Of a stretch of 64,000 bases of DNA, positions 54,961-64,000 are shown piece after piece. Positions within the stretch are counted from its first letter, which is position 1; each line of letters starts with the position of its first letter. The stretch is from positions 7,378,001-7,442,000 of the forward strand of contig NC_092806.1 in assembly GCF_040954645.1 (NCBI RefSeq), written 5' to 3'. The notes below the pieces were generated by a model, which worked only from the letters and a program-made list of their open reading frames with translations, made no database searches and was not told the origin of the DNA. A program made the position numbers and the translations under genes. The DNA comes from Diabrotica undecimpunctata (lineage: Eukaryota; Arthropoda; Insecta; Coleoptera; Chrysomelidae).

Positions 54961-54984
54961 GTGGAATATTAGTAGTAGATGCTT

Positions 54985-56940
54985 TAGACTCCGCCTGAAA
55001 TGACTGTTGGGTGGATCGAGTAGCTTAACAGTCTTTCTTGCCGGTCCCAAGCCCGGATAAAGGAGGAGGGTTAAGCAGAATGCCAACAACCCGCCCTTAT
55101 AAAAACAGTCTGTTATGAAAACTGCAAGTTTGCCTCGGAATCGAACAGACGCATATGGAAAACGACAATCGCAATGGAAAAGGACTTTGAATGTTGGAAC
55201 ATGGAATGTTCTAAGTTGGTACCTGACGGGAGCATCTATACATGCAATAAAACAGTTAGAAAAAGTAGGAATGGACATTACATCAAAACAAGAACTAAGG
55301 TGGCTAGACACGGCAAACATAAAAATAGACAAGGCGGTCATTTTCTACAGTGTAAACCAGACAGGAAAACACGAATTTGGCACAGGTTTAAATTTAGAGA
55401 GAAAAAAAGGAAGTACGAACAACAGAAATAGGAAGAAATGGAAAGGAATAGGCAACAGTCAAATAGTCGAGCATTTTACAAATCAGTGTTAAATGAAAAG
55501 AAAGGCTTCAGACCTAGATGCGTGTCTGTACTCAGAAAAAATGGACCACAAAATAGATAAAACATTGCAAGCAATTAACAAATTGAAGAACGGAAAAGCT
55601 TCAGGCTCTGACAATATACTGGCTGAATTCCTTAAGTATGGAGGAGAAACTCTAGATAGACAAATACACAAACTAATAACACTTATATGGAAAGAAGAGA
55701 AAATACCAACAAAATGGCGCGAAAGTGTAATAATCCTCATCCATAAAAAGAGAAAACCAAGTGCTATAATTATAGAGGCATCTCCCTTTTTAATACGGCA
55801 TATAAAGTCTTATTGAACATCCTATTAAGTAGGCTGACAGCGTTTGCAGACAATTTCATGGGGGAATACCAAGTCAGTTTCAGAAAACATAGATAGATCC
55901 ATAACCTCTTCATAGATTTCCGGTAAGCGTACGACAGCATTATAAGTGATCAGATGTGGAATGCAATGGCAGAACTTAGTGTTTTAAAAAAAAAAAACCA
56001 GCTTGTTAAGTTATGTGTGAATAGCTGTAGATCCAGAATACAGATAGGTAACAAACTCTCAGAATCTTTCTAAATAAGCAGTGGATTGAAACAAGGAGGT
56101 GCGATGGGACCTCTCCTCTCTAATATAATCCTGGAGAAAATAGTAACAGTAGCACAACTTAAAACAGAATTACTGACAGTAAATGGACCAAAATTACTAC
56201 TAACATACGCAGATGACATTGACATTGTGGGAAACACAGTCACCAATGTTTAGGAGACTTTTAATAAATTGGAGGTAGAGGCAAAGAAAACTGGTTTAAG
56301 GGTAAACGAAGACAAAACCAAATACATGTGCATTAACAGACAAAAGAGACGAGATAGAATAGGGCAAAATGTTACAATAAACCCATATAACTTTGAAAGA
56401 GTGGAGAGTTTTAAATATCTCGGAGCAACAATCACTGCAGATAACGATATTGCGGAAGAGATTAAAGGAAGAATTCAGGCAGCAAACAGATGTATGTGGA
56501 CGTGGACCCTGACCAAAGAAACTGAAAGAAAACTTAGATGTTTTGAAGATGTTTTGAGAGGAAAATCCTCAGAAGAATCTTTGGGCCTTATCACGACATC
56601 AATAGCAACCAATACCGAACGAGAACAAATTTTGAGGTCAAGCAGATGTATAGAGCGAGCGATATAGTCGAAGAGATTAAATCCCAACGTCTAATATGGG
56701 CTGGCCATGTCCATAGACTCCCTAATAACCGCCTTGCCAAGGTAATATGGGAAGAAGCCCCCACAAGAAGAAGGCCCTTAGGACGTCCACGAATGCGATG
56801 GAGAGACAATATATAATCAGATCTAAGAACAATGGGGCTACCCACTGACCCAACTATTATGGACGACCGTTCAAAATGGAAGCAAGTTGTGCAGTCAGCC
56901 AAAACCCACCCCGGGTTGTAGTGCTACGAGAAGAAGAAGA
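54985..56940 (+). mobile_element. LINE-D, near full-length span with internal deletions
   Basis: AGATGCTT flanks it (54977-54984 and 56941-56948). It starts in a 5' leader (CGGATAAAGGAGGAGGG, CCAACAACCCGCCC), so this is one of the few copies retaining the 5' region. It ends in a GAAGAAGAAGA tail. Total length is only ~1.96 kb because much of the endonuclease-linker region and the post-transcriptase region are deleted. Confidence 0.85.
55115..56920 (+). pseudogene. LINE-D endonuclease/reverse transcriptase, broken
   Basis: The N-terminus (LPRNRTDAYGKRQSQWKRTL, then NVGTWNVLSWYLTGA, KQELRW with Lys-Gln-Glu where the family has a catalytic Glu) is the endonuclease start. After FGTGLNL the rest of the endonuclease is deleted. 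The transcriptase starts LQAINKLKNGKASGSDNILA, EFLKYGGETLDRQIHKLI. It continues with frameshifts to LLTYADDIDIVGN (~56205-56235) and FKYLGATITADNDIAEEIKG. A second deletion leads to TWTLTKETERKLRCFE. The terminal part (LPNNRLAKVIWEEAPTRRRP, LGRPRMRWRDNI) also carries a stop. Confidence 0.8.
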
Positions 56941-56948
56941 AGATGCTT

Positions 56949-57615
56949 GATTAGATACCTTATATAAAATTAGATTTTGTTTTTTTTAACATTTACAATT
57001 AAAGCATTTTCATAAATCTGCGTATTTTAGAGTTATCGGTAGTCGATCGTTTGTCCTCTTAAATATTTTGCAGTAGATGGTAGACACTACGCTAAATCTG
57101 AGCACCCCTGATATAGACGGTCTGCTTGCTTAATACATTTCTAATTTTATATCTACTGGACAAAATGCTTTAAATATCCACTGTATGTCTTTACGTTAAA
57201 GTTTTGACATTTTTACATTTCAGTTTGTTCACCGCATCCTTATATTGTATTTTTTTATGGCCGTCGTACCTTTTATGTAGACTGCCACACATAAAATACT
57301 GTAATGTGCTACCCATTGGCGGATATCAAATGAAATAGCATCGCCATCATGTACGGTAATTCTAGACAGCGATATCGATAATTCTTGGATGTTTCAGATT
57401 TATTGGAGGGATAACGACGATATTTTTTCAAAAAAAAAACGACGGATAGAGGCCGCATTCTTTGGTTTTAATAAATATCCAGAAAACATGCTAGAAGCTT
57501 GTAAAATGAAAAAAAGGAGAATTTATATAAAAACTCGCGGTCTTTGTAAAATGGTATAAAAGTTTAACAGAAATCCTTGACAAATATTCGTATTTGGAGG
57601 ATAAAGAATCCTCCA
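56949..57615. other. Intergenic DNA, nothing recognised
   Basis: A small perfect dyad GGAGGATAAAGAATCCTCC lies near 57596. No other feature. Confidence 0.45.
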
Positions 57616-57617
57616 AC

Positions 57618-58315
57618 ATCTTCTTCTTAGAGTGCCATATCCCTACGGAACGTCGGCGACTACCATGCTTATAATATTGTTATACTGATCTCGGTCTTGC
57701 GCTACGTGTAGCAATTGGTCCGCTGTCAAACCTGTCCACTGCCGCAAATTCCTCAACCAAGAGAGTTTCTTCCGTCCTATCCATTTCTTTCCTTCGATTT
57801 TACCGTTGAGAATTAGCCGAAGGAACTCATATCTTGGTCCTCTGATTATATGTCCAAGATATTCTAGTTTACGCCTCTTAATAATATTTAATAGAGTTCG
57901 TTGATGTCCCATTCTTCGAAGAACTTCTTCGTTTCTGGTTCTGCTAGTCCATGGAATTTTTAGTATCCTTCGATACAATCACATCTCAAACGCCTCGATT
58001 TTATTCATGATATCGGCGTTTAAAGTCCAAGTTTCACATCCATACAAAAGTACAGACCACACGTAACATCTTGTAAACTTTTCACGGATTTCCAAATTTA
58101 ATGAGTTATTGGATAATAGAGGCTTGAATTTTTGAAATGAGTTTCTTGCCTGTTCAATTCTACATCGAATTTCGAAGGATGGATCCAGATTTTGGGTAAT
58201 CCAACATTAAAGGTATTTGAATCTCTGAACTCTCTGCAGCGGTTGTTGGTTTAATATCAGTTGGGTTGCGCCGATATCCACTTTACTGGTCACCATGTAT
58301 TTAGTACATACAAAA
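57618..58315 (-). mobile_element. LINE-A copy 8, 5'-truncated
   Basis: The minus-strand 3' end reads GGCACTCTAAGAAGAAG. Coding part from ~58310: TKYMVTSKVDIGATQ, FKYL, stop, CWITQNLDPSFEIRCRIEQA, CYVWSVLLYGCETWTL, IEAFEM, stop, LYRRILKIPWTSRTRNEEVL, ending RKKLSWLRNLRQWTGLTADQ. Two point stops, otherwise open. I could not identify a target duplication. Confidence 0.8.
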
Positions 58316-58384
58316 CGCAAAATAGGTGATCAGTAAAGAGAGATATACTGTTAAAAAAAACTTAAATTTCTACGGAATAAAGCA

Positions 58385-58640
58385 TTGTATGTGAAGAACC
58401 ACAAGGTTCAGTATTTCTTTTTGCTAATGATACCAGTATCACCTGGAGAATCTCTAATATTGCAACTATTCATGCAACTATAACTTCTGATCTACTTAAA
58501 ATAAAAACCTGGTCCGACTCTCGAATTTACTCTCTTTTAACGTGGATTAGCAAGTATTAAGAAGACAGTAGCATTATCCTATAAAGGAGCTCTTCAACCA
58601 TTGCTTCTTAATAACAGCCAGATCAGTATCGTTTATATAG
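58385..58640 (+). pseudogene. Jockey-like reverse transcriptase fragment
   Basis: The plus strand reads LFANDTSITWRISNIATIHA, TITSDLLKIKTWSDS, LSFNVD, and LSYKGALQPLLLNN-like residues. FANDTSI corresponds to the FADDTSI catalytic box with Asn for the first Asp. Frameshifts on both sides. Confidence 0.55.
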
Positions 58641-58681
58641 CACAGTTTCAAATGAGGCTCTATATGTCACTGAAGCCTTGA

Positions 58682-59110
58682 TACCGATCGTTTTGTTGTA
58701 CAAAGAGCAAGCGAGAGTGTATGCGAGGAGGATGGATGTAAATATAGATAAAAATGAGAGAGAAAGAACGATAGTAGAGTGGCAGAGAGAATGACGTAAT
58801 TTCAGGAGACTAGACTACTTCCTGACAAAGTTTCTGACCGGACATGGTAGTTTTGGCACCTTCACAAATAGAATAGGTAAATCTGCCTCGGCAGAATGTA
58901 CTGTTTGTGAGGTACCAGATACTCCCGCCCACATTTTTACTGCCAGAGATCGGCAAATAAGAGAGTAGATTTCAAGAGGCGAATGGGTTTCGGGCTGAAT
59001 GAATGAAACGTTGTAAACATAATGTTGAGAGGAGTGAAAGAATGGAGAGAAGTACACTGCCTGATTTCTGGGGTGATGAAGAAAAAGGAGCAGGAGAACA
59101 GAGGAGGAAA
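58682..59110 (+). pseudogene. R1-like LINE 3' fragment with zinc-finger C-terminus
   Basis: It reads LIPIVLLYKEQARVYARRMD, NERERTIVEWQRE, stop, RNFRRLDYFLTKFLTGHGSF, GTFTNRIGKSASAECTVCEV, PDTPAHIF. The LTGHGxF and CxxC...H pattern is the C-terminal region of R1-type LINEs. It directly follows the jockey-like fragment, so two different LINEs are juxtaposed. Confidence 0.6.
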
Positions 59111-59690
59111 TTGAGCCAGGGATCTAAAATTTATGGTTAATATTATTTATTGGTTTATGGCCTAACGTCTGAAACATTTTCTGATTTTGTGATTATCCAA
59201 ATGCAATGACTCTATAAATATTAAACTGAAATAAAGTTCGTGTGATCTTCTTCGATTACTCTGGTACTAAATGTTAATTCAACAGGTGGACAAAGATATG
59301 ATCTGTAATTGTAAAAGATCGCAGAGCTCTCCAAGTTTTTTATGTACCATACAGATATAAAATTAGATAACTTACAGTTGTTGGTACTTTGCCTCTTGAA
59401 AATTCAAATACTGACTCTACACTTAAACAAATCTCAGGAGATTGATTGTATGACTTAAGAATAAATCTGTATTTAGATTAAAGAATGATATGACGACGAT
59501 ATATTATTTCTTAATAGAAGTACACTAAGATTATTGCATTTAGAAAAACATCGACTTATATCGTGAGAGAAAGTCGGTCTCACCCCTAAGAGAACTCCGC
59601 CAAAAGTGATTTCACTTCCTTCAGAAAAATCACACCGCCCCTAAGAAATATCAGTGACATATGCCAAACTTTCTCTGATTCCTAAAATTG
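59111..59690. other. Intergenic DNA, nothing recognised
   Basis: No supported feature. Confidence 0.45.
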
Positions 59691-59694
59691 GTAG

Positions 59695-60625
59695 CTAGCA
59701 ACCAAGCCAACTTTCTCCTCATTGAGATCTCTTATTTAGCGAAAGAGTTTTGAAAATAAAGTTTTAGAGCTACTAATTTAGCTAATAAATGAAACACTGG
59801 TATCGAAGGGAGACGTGAGAACCACGAAGTAAATGAAACGACCAAGTAGAAGAAGATTTAAGAATATAAAACTGGAGGATAATAATTATTAGCGGGTAAA
59901 AAAATGGAAAAGTATATTCCATCAGGCGAAAACACACCAATAAGTGTTAGGAAAAAAAAATAAGGATTCATTCATTTTGTTAAATTGGATAATAAGATTT
60001 ACACAGTATTATAACATTATATTTAATTTCTGAAACTCTACAAACTTAGAGGTCCTTCCTTTAAATTATTTCTTTATTTTCAAGCCATACCTCCATGAGC
60101 AGAATTTCCTAATCAGATATTACAATCAGTACACAAGTCTAAATTCAATCAAAGCAGAGGTTCCACAGGGTAGTGATCTGGGACCTGTTCTCTAACTGAT
60201 ATTTACAGTTGATCTACCTAGGAGCAACGATATCATCACAGTAACGTATGCAGGCGAAAAAGCAATTTTAGCTTCACACCCAAACCCCAACGTCGCTTTT
60301 CAGCTGCTGCAGGCAGCTAGAAGAAGCATATATTCATGAAAAGAAAACAACTGGGCTTAAACTTAGAAGACTTTACTGGTTACCAGATAAAAGATCACAA
60401 CTATCTCTACATTACAATATATTAGTGTATAAATCAGTCATGAAACCAGTATGGAGTTATGGGATCAGCTGTGGGGAGCAGGGTCCACGTATCTTGGAGA
60501 GGTTGCAATCAAAAGTCCCACGCGTCATTACAAATGCACCATGGTATATATCTACTCAGGTCAATACGCATGACCTTCAAGTCAAGACTATTCTTTTGTG
60601 AACAAGAGATCACAAATTGCTCCCA
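59695..60625 (+). pseudogene. Jockey-like LINE relic with internal deletion
   Basis: 60085-60295 reads YLHEQNFLIRYYNQYTSLNS, IKAEVPQGSDLGPVL, then VTYAGEKAILASHPNPNVAF, corresponding to GVPQGS and YADD (here YAGE). It then jumps to LRRLYWLPDKRSQLSLHYNI, LVYKSVMKPVWSYGISCG and RILERLQSKVPRVITNAPWY, the C-terminal thumb, so about 50-100 residues are lost near 60340. Weak transcriptase similarity extends upstream to ~59695. Confidence 0.65.
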
Positions 60626-60771
60626 AAAATATGCTATGAAGCTTGAAAACCATCCTAACAATCTTTGCAACGAACCTTATGAGGCCACTACCAAATCGAA
60701 GACTAAAGCGACACACTCCCAGTTTATTTTTTTTGTAGATTCCAATGTCACTAATACTTTTTATTTTATTT

Positions 60772-61780
60772 TTATAATAAGAAAATATCATGAGGGTCAT
60801 TCTTTTTGAAGATTAGAATAACTTTTACCATTTTAAATATGGATGGAAATTGGCTGGTTGTTATTGAGAGATTAACTAAATGGGTTAAAGGAATGGATAT
60901 ATGATCACTTATTAGTTTTATTATTTTTACAGATATATTATCAATATCAGTGCAAGGCTTATTTTTCAGTTGATCGATTGTATTTTTTATTTCAATTGGA
61001 GTTACGGGTAAAAAGAAAAATGTTTTGTTACACATTTTTGAGGTAGTACAAGAAGAAGGCAACGATGTGCCAAAATGAGTTTGAAGATTGCATTCTGGAA
61101 TTGTAGCAAAATATGAGGCAAACGAATTAGCAATATCACAAGACTTGGTAATAATTTTATTATCATAATGTAGAATAATATCAGACCTGATCTTTTGCCT
61201 ACCGGTTTCACTGTTTACTAAATTCCAAATTGTTTTTGGTATATTGTAAGATTTTTAATTAAGTCACTATGAGAGTTTTTTTAGTATTTATTAATACAGA
61301 ATTATATTCTTTTTTTACCTGCTTATAGGTATCTTGAGACTCAAGACTTCTTATATTTTTTGCTATCCAGTGTAGATTTTTCAGTTTTTCACTAGCGTGT
61401 CTTATCTCATTTGTTACCCATGTAGCCTTATTTGTTTTTTGTGCTTTATACCGTGTTTTATTGGACAATATAAATTTAGATTGTAATCTAAAATGCTAAC
61501 AAATGAATTTGTGGCATATTCAGCATTCAATTGTGAATAAACTTCATCAAAAACTGTAGAAGAAATCCCTGCTTTAAACATCAACATATTTTCATCTGAC
61601 ATATCCCTGTAACTGATGGCTTTTTTTATCTTTTTTCGATACTTTATTGGCTTGCAAATTTACACTAAGTGAAAATACTTTATGGTCACTGAAGTGCCCC
61701 TCGAAAACATTTGATTTATAAAGGTAGTTTATAAAGGTAGTTATAAAGATAAGACAGTAATTTTTTAAATCTGTTATGTC
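60772..61780 (-). pseudogene. CR1/jockey-like LINE: endonuclease end to reverse transcriptase start
   Basis: From ~61720 downward on the minus strand: EGHFSDHKVFSLSVNLQ (endonuclease SDH block), MFKAGISSTVFDEVYSQLNA, SILDYNLNLYCPIKH, ATWVTNEIRHASEKLKNLHW, and after a frame break CDIANSFASYFATIPECN. The transcriptase opening is VTPIEIKNTIDQLKNKPCTD, IDNISVKIIKLISDHISIPL, THLVNLSITTSQFPSIFKMV. It stops at ~60772, next to the end of the plus-strand jockey relic. Frameshifts separate the blocks. Confidence 0.7.
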
Positions 61781-61789
61781 TCCTTGCTT

Positions 61790-62250
61790 GTGAAATAAAG
61801 TAATGACTGCATTATTCCATTGAGAAGGAGTTTTTCATTGGTAGATGCATTCAGTGAAAAGCTTGGCCAAAGCATGGATCATTTTATTTCTACCTAGTTT
61901 GATCGCTTTGATTGCTACTCCGTCATCGCCAGTGCCGTTTTAATTTCGTATGGAGTTATTTCTGGCGTTAATTCTGATCCCTGGTTTGTGATTTTGGGCA
62001 AGGCTGATCTAGCCTTTCGTCGGTGCTCTCATACATTTCGCGATAAAAGGATTCAACAACCTCAAAGATTTTGGTCCTATCAGTAGTAATGTTTTCATCT
62101 TTGTTTTTATTGTGTACATATTTTTGTTGCCTATGTTGTTCGTATTTCGCCTCGAAACTTTTAAACTTTTATTTTCTTGAATTATTTTAGTTATTTCTCT
62201 TTTAATGTTTCTCTTATAACGAAAATAATAAACTAATATCTGCAATACGA
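61790..62250 (-). pseudogene. RTE-like LINE linker and reverse transcriptase start
   Basis: The minus strand reads QQKYVHNKNKDENITTDRTK, IFEVVESFYREMYESTDERL, then after a frameshift LPKITNQGSELTPEITPYEI, KTALAMTE. This is the segment just before the first transcriptase block in another RTE-like family, distinct from LINE-A to -D. Truncated at both sides. Confidence 0.65.
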
Positions 62251-63085
62251 TTTTTATTATTTTGTTTATTAGAGTATTTTTAGAATGACATCAGATATAA
62301 CAACTGTTCTACAAATGTCGACAGCCACATAAAAAATTAGTCATTTTCACAAACATAAAAATTAATTATTACATTAAACAAGTAGGCACCGTATTGTTTT
62401 CATTCAAATAATCACAAGCCGACAATTTGCATAATAACAGCATATATTTCATAAATGTACAGTAAACCCGCCACTGGCACAAAATGTGTGCGAACATTAT
62501 TCACATGAGTCATATTCCTGGTTTAATGTTTTATAGAGTCATAATCCAATCATGAATTCCGAATCTGTCCCGCTTCGTCATAGTATGCTTTGTCTGCTAT
62601 CGACTGAATCCAAACGGCAATTTTGTTTATCGCTAGTGATTAAGTTAGCGATTAGAATATTCATTGTAAAAAATATTTCATACTTAAGAGTTTTAATATT
62701 AATTGAGGGGACGCTTAGAATTTTTAAATACAGTTATCTTGACTAGACATAGACATTGTAAAATCACAAAAGCCTTATTAGGTGAGCAGAAACTCTGCAG
62801 ATGAAAACTGAGATGATAATCCAATAGTGTGAGGAAGATTTATTTCACCGTAGTGAAGATGACTAGGACTGAATATATTCAGTAAATGTTTAAAAACAAA
62901 TAAAGAGGAAATATTGTCATAGTGGACTCAGAGGGAGGACTAATCGTAAATAAAGGGAAAATAATAAAAGCAGATGAACAACTTAAACATAAGGAAGTCT
63001 TAGGCAAAGGTAATGCTGCAGTTAAATTGGAAAAATACTAACAAACAAAGTAAAAATAATAGACTATGTATATAACAAGATCTGC
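62251..63085. other. Intergenic DNA, nothing recognised
   Basis: No coding, repeat or RNA signal supported. Confidence 0.4.
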
Positions 63086-63090
63086 AACTT

Positions 63091-64000
63091 GCAATCTTTG
63101 CTACTATTAACACTATTAATAGCTCTAGTGAAGAAGACGAAGAAAAGGGCCAATCCAAGTATGCCAGAGGCTCTGAGACTGGTGGCCAACAAGTTTCATC
63201 ATCATCATCACGTAGCGCTAGAACCCTGGGTGGGTATTCGCTGACTGTACAACTTTTTTCCAATTTGTTCGGTCTTCCATCAACCTAGGGTCAAATGGAA
63301 TGTTCATTTTCCGGAGATCTGCTTGAATGTTATCTCTCCATCGCATTCTGGGACGTCCGAGTGGTCTTTTGCCTGTGGGAATCTCCTCCCATACCAGTTT
63401 TACAAGTCTCTCGTTATGCAGTCTGTGCACGTGGCCTGCCTATCTTAGTCGCTGTGATTTAATTTCTTGGACAATATCGGCGTCATTGTAGAGTGCTTTT
63501 AATTCGATATTGGTTCTGATCTTATACTGGTTTGTGGTGATGTCATGTTGGCCAACAAGTTTAGGACCTCCAAAAAGAAGGACTTTGTTGCAGACATTTT
63601 AAGTCAGTGCAAGAACCCGGAGTTGAAATCCTGGAACCAAGTGCTTCTACGTCTAGTTCTAGAGCATTTACAGGAACAGGATAAACTTGGGCCAAGATGA
63701 CAATGACTCTGTAGCAGTCTTCGGCGTTCCTGAACCAATGTATTCTTCTGAAGTAACATTAACACTGTGGAAAAATGGTTTTACTGTAAATAACAGTGAT
63801 GTCATTTACAGTACAGTGTCAAATCAAGTAATTTCTTGATTCTATCCTCGAATGGGAAATACCCCAAGAACTACGAAGAGGTGCATCAGAAGTTCATTTA
63901 GCCATGGAAGATTATCGAATGGAGGCTTTTAAAGAAAGAAAAATTAAACTAAAAGCCTTCCAATGACAAGATTATACTTTAGGAAGCCCATCACCAGCAG
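63091..64000 (+). pseudogene. NSFL1 cofactor p47-like processed pseudogene, split by a LINE
   Basis: It reads FATINTINSSSEEDEEKGQS, GSETGGQQV (63097-63196) before the insertion. After it come FKSVQEPGVEILEPSASTSS, SRAFTGTG, LGQDDNDSVAVFGVPEPMYS, SEVTLTLWKNGFTVNNSD, then EIPQELRRGASEVHLAMEDY, RMEAFKERKIKLKAFQ, stop, QDYTLGSPSPA. The GGQQV linker and the SEP domain (LTLWxNGFxVxxGx ... IPxEL) identify p47, the adaptor of the p97/VCP ATPase in membrane fusion. At least three frameshifts and a Gly-to-stop change break it. No intron is seen between the linker and SEP domain, which suggests a retrocopy. The UBX domain would lie beyond the window. Confidence 0.75.
63197..63548 (-). mobile_element. 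LINE-D-like 3' fragment inserted in the p47 pseudogene
   Basis: TGGCCAACAAGTTT flanks it (63183-63196 and 63549-63562). The minus strand reads DADIVQEIKSQRLR, stop, AGHVHRLHNERLVKLVWEEI, PLGRPRMRWRDNIQADLRKM, ending QSANTHPGF, stop, with a (GAT)n tail. It shares the GRPRMRWRDN and THPG terminus with LINE-D at 54985-56940 but has a different tail repeat. Confidence 0.88.

Noticed and set aside
55174..55431. Second overlapping frame within LINE-D
   Set aside because: It is a frame shadow of the endonuclease start; only the other frame shows the GTWNV motif.

Overview
The window is AT-rich animal nuclear DNA, almost certainly from an insect. The mix of RTE-like, R1-like and jockey/CR1-like LINEs with DD41D mariner, hAT, piggyBac and pogo/Tigger elements fits an insect with a large, repeat-rich genome. 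A leaf beetle would fit, but that is inference. No complete host gene, rRNA, tRNA or CRISPR array was found. The only host-derived sequence is a broken, intronless NSFL1/p47-like copy at the right edge. The rest is a graveyard of transposable elements, many nested inside one another, whose insertion order can be read from target-site duplications (TSDs).

Labels used below. LINE-A is an RTE-like non-LTR family whose copies all end in GGCAC, a few bases, then (GAA)n. LINE-B ends in (TGAT)n, LINE-C in (ATG)n and LINE-D in (GAA)n or (GAT)n. Nearly all copies are truncated at the 5' end. Twelve have readable TSDs.

Layout. 0.8-1.4 kb: a foldback element. 1.75-4.4 kb: a complete DD41D Tc1/mariner transposon with an intact 349-codon transposase and ~500 bp terminal inverted repeats (TIRs). 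4.9-10.9 kb: LINE relics and a DUF7869 N-terminal relic. 11.4-12.7 kb: an internally deleted hAT. 13-17 kb: a LINE 3' end, a pogo/Tigger relic and a CR1/jockey-like relic. 19.1-22.7 kb: a jockey-like LINE split by two LINE-A copies. 23.0-25.8 kb: a DNA transposon carrying a spliced DUF7869 gene, with 32-bp TIRs, ATAT flanks and repeated subterminal motifs; this is the most interesting object here. 26.4-27.3 kb: a LINE endonuclease start split by another LINE. 28.9-30.7 kb: a TIR element with a smaller element inside its left TIR. 31.3-34.7 kb: a second DD41D element split by LINE-A. 35.1-37.5 kb: LINE-B with a nested LINE. 38.6-45.7 kb: more LINEs, one nested. 46.8-49.6 kb: LINE-C split by LINE-A. 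50.6-57 kb: a LINE, a piggyBac 3' end between direct repeats, a ZBED/GTF2IRD2-like hAT relic and a long LINE-D. 57.6-62.3 kb: assorted LINE fragments. 63.1-64.0 kb: the p47 retropseudogene split by a LINE-D fragment.

How they interact. LINE-A is among the youngest layers: it interrupts a jockey-like LINE (twice), a mariner, a LINE-C and another RTE-like LINE, and no LINE-A copy was seen to be interrupted. Intact coding capacity is limited to the first DD41D transposase. The DUF7869 protein (one frameshift) and the 21-kb LINE-A reverse transcriptase (open but 5'-truncated) come close. All readings were made by eye; family names rest on motif recognition, not database searches.
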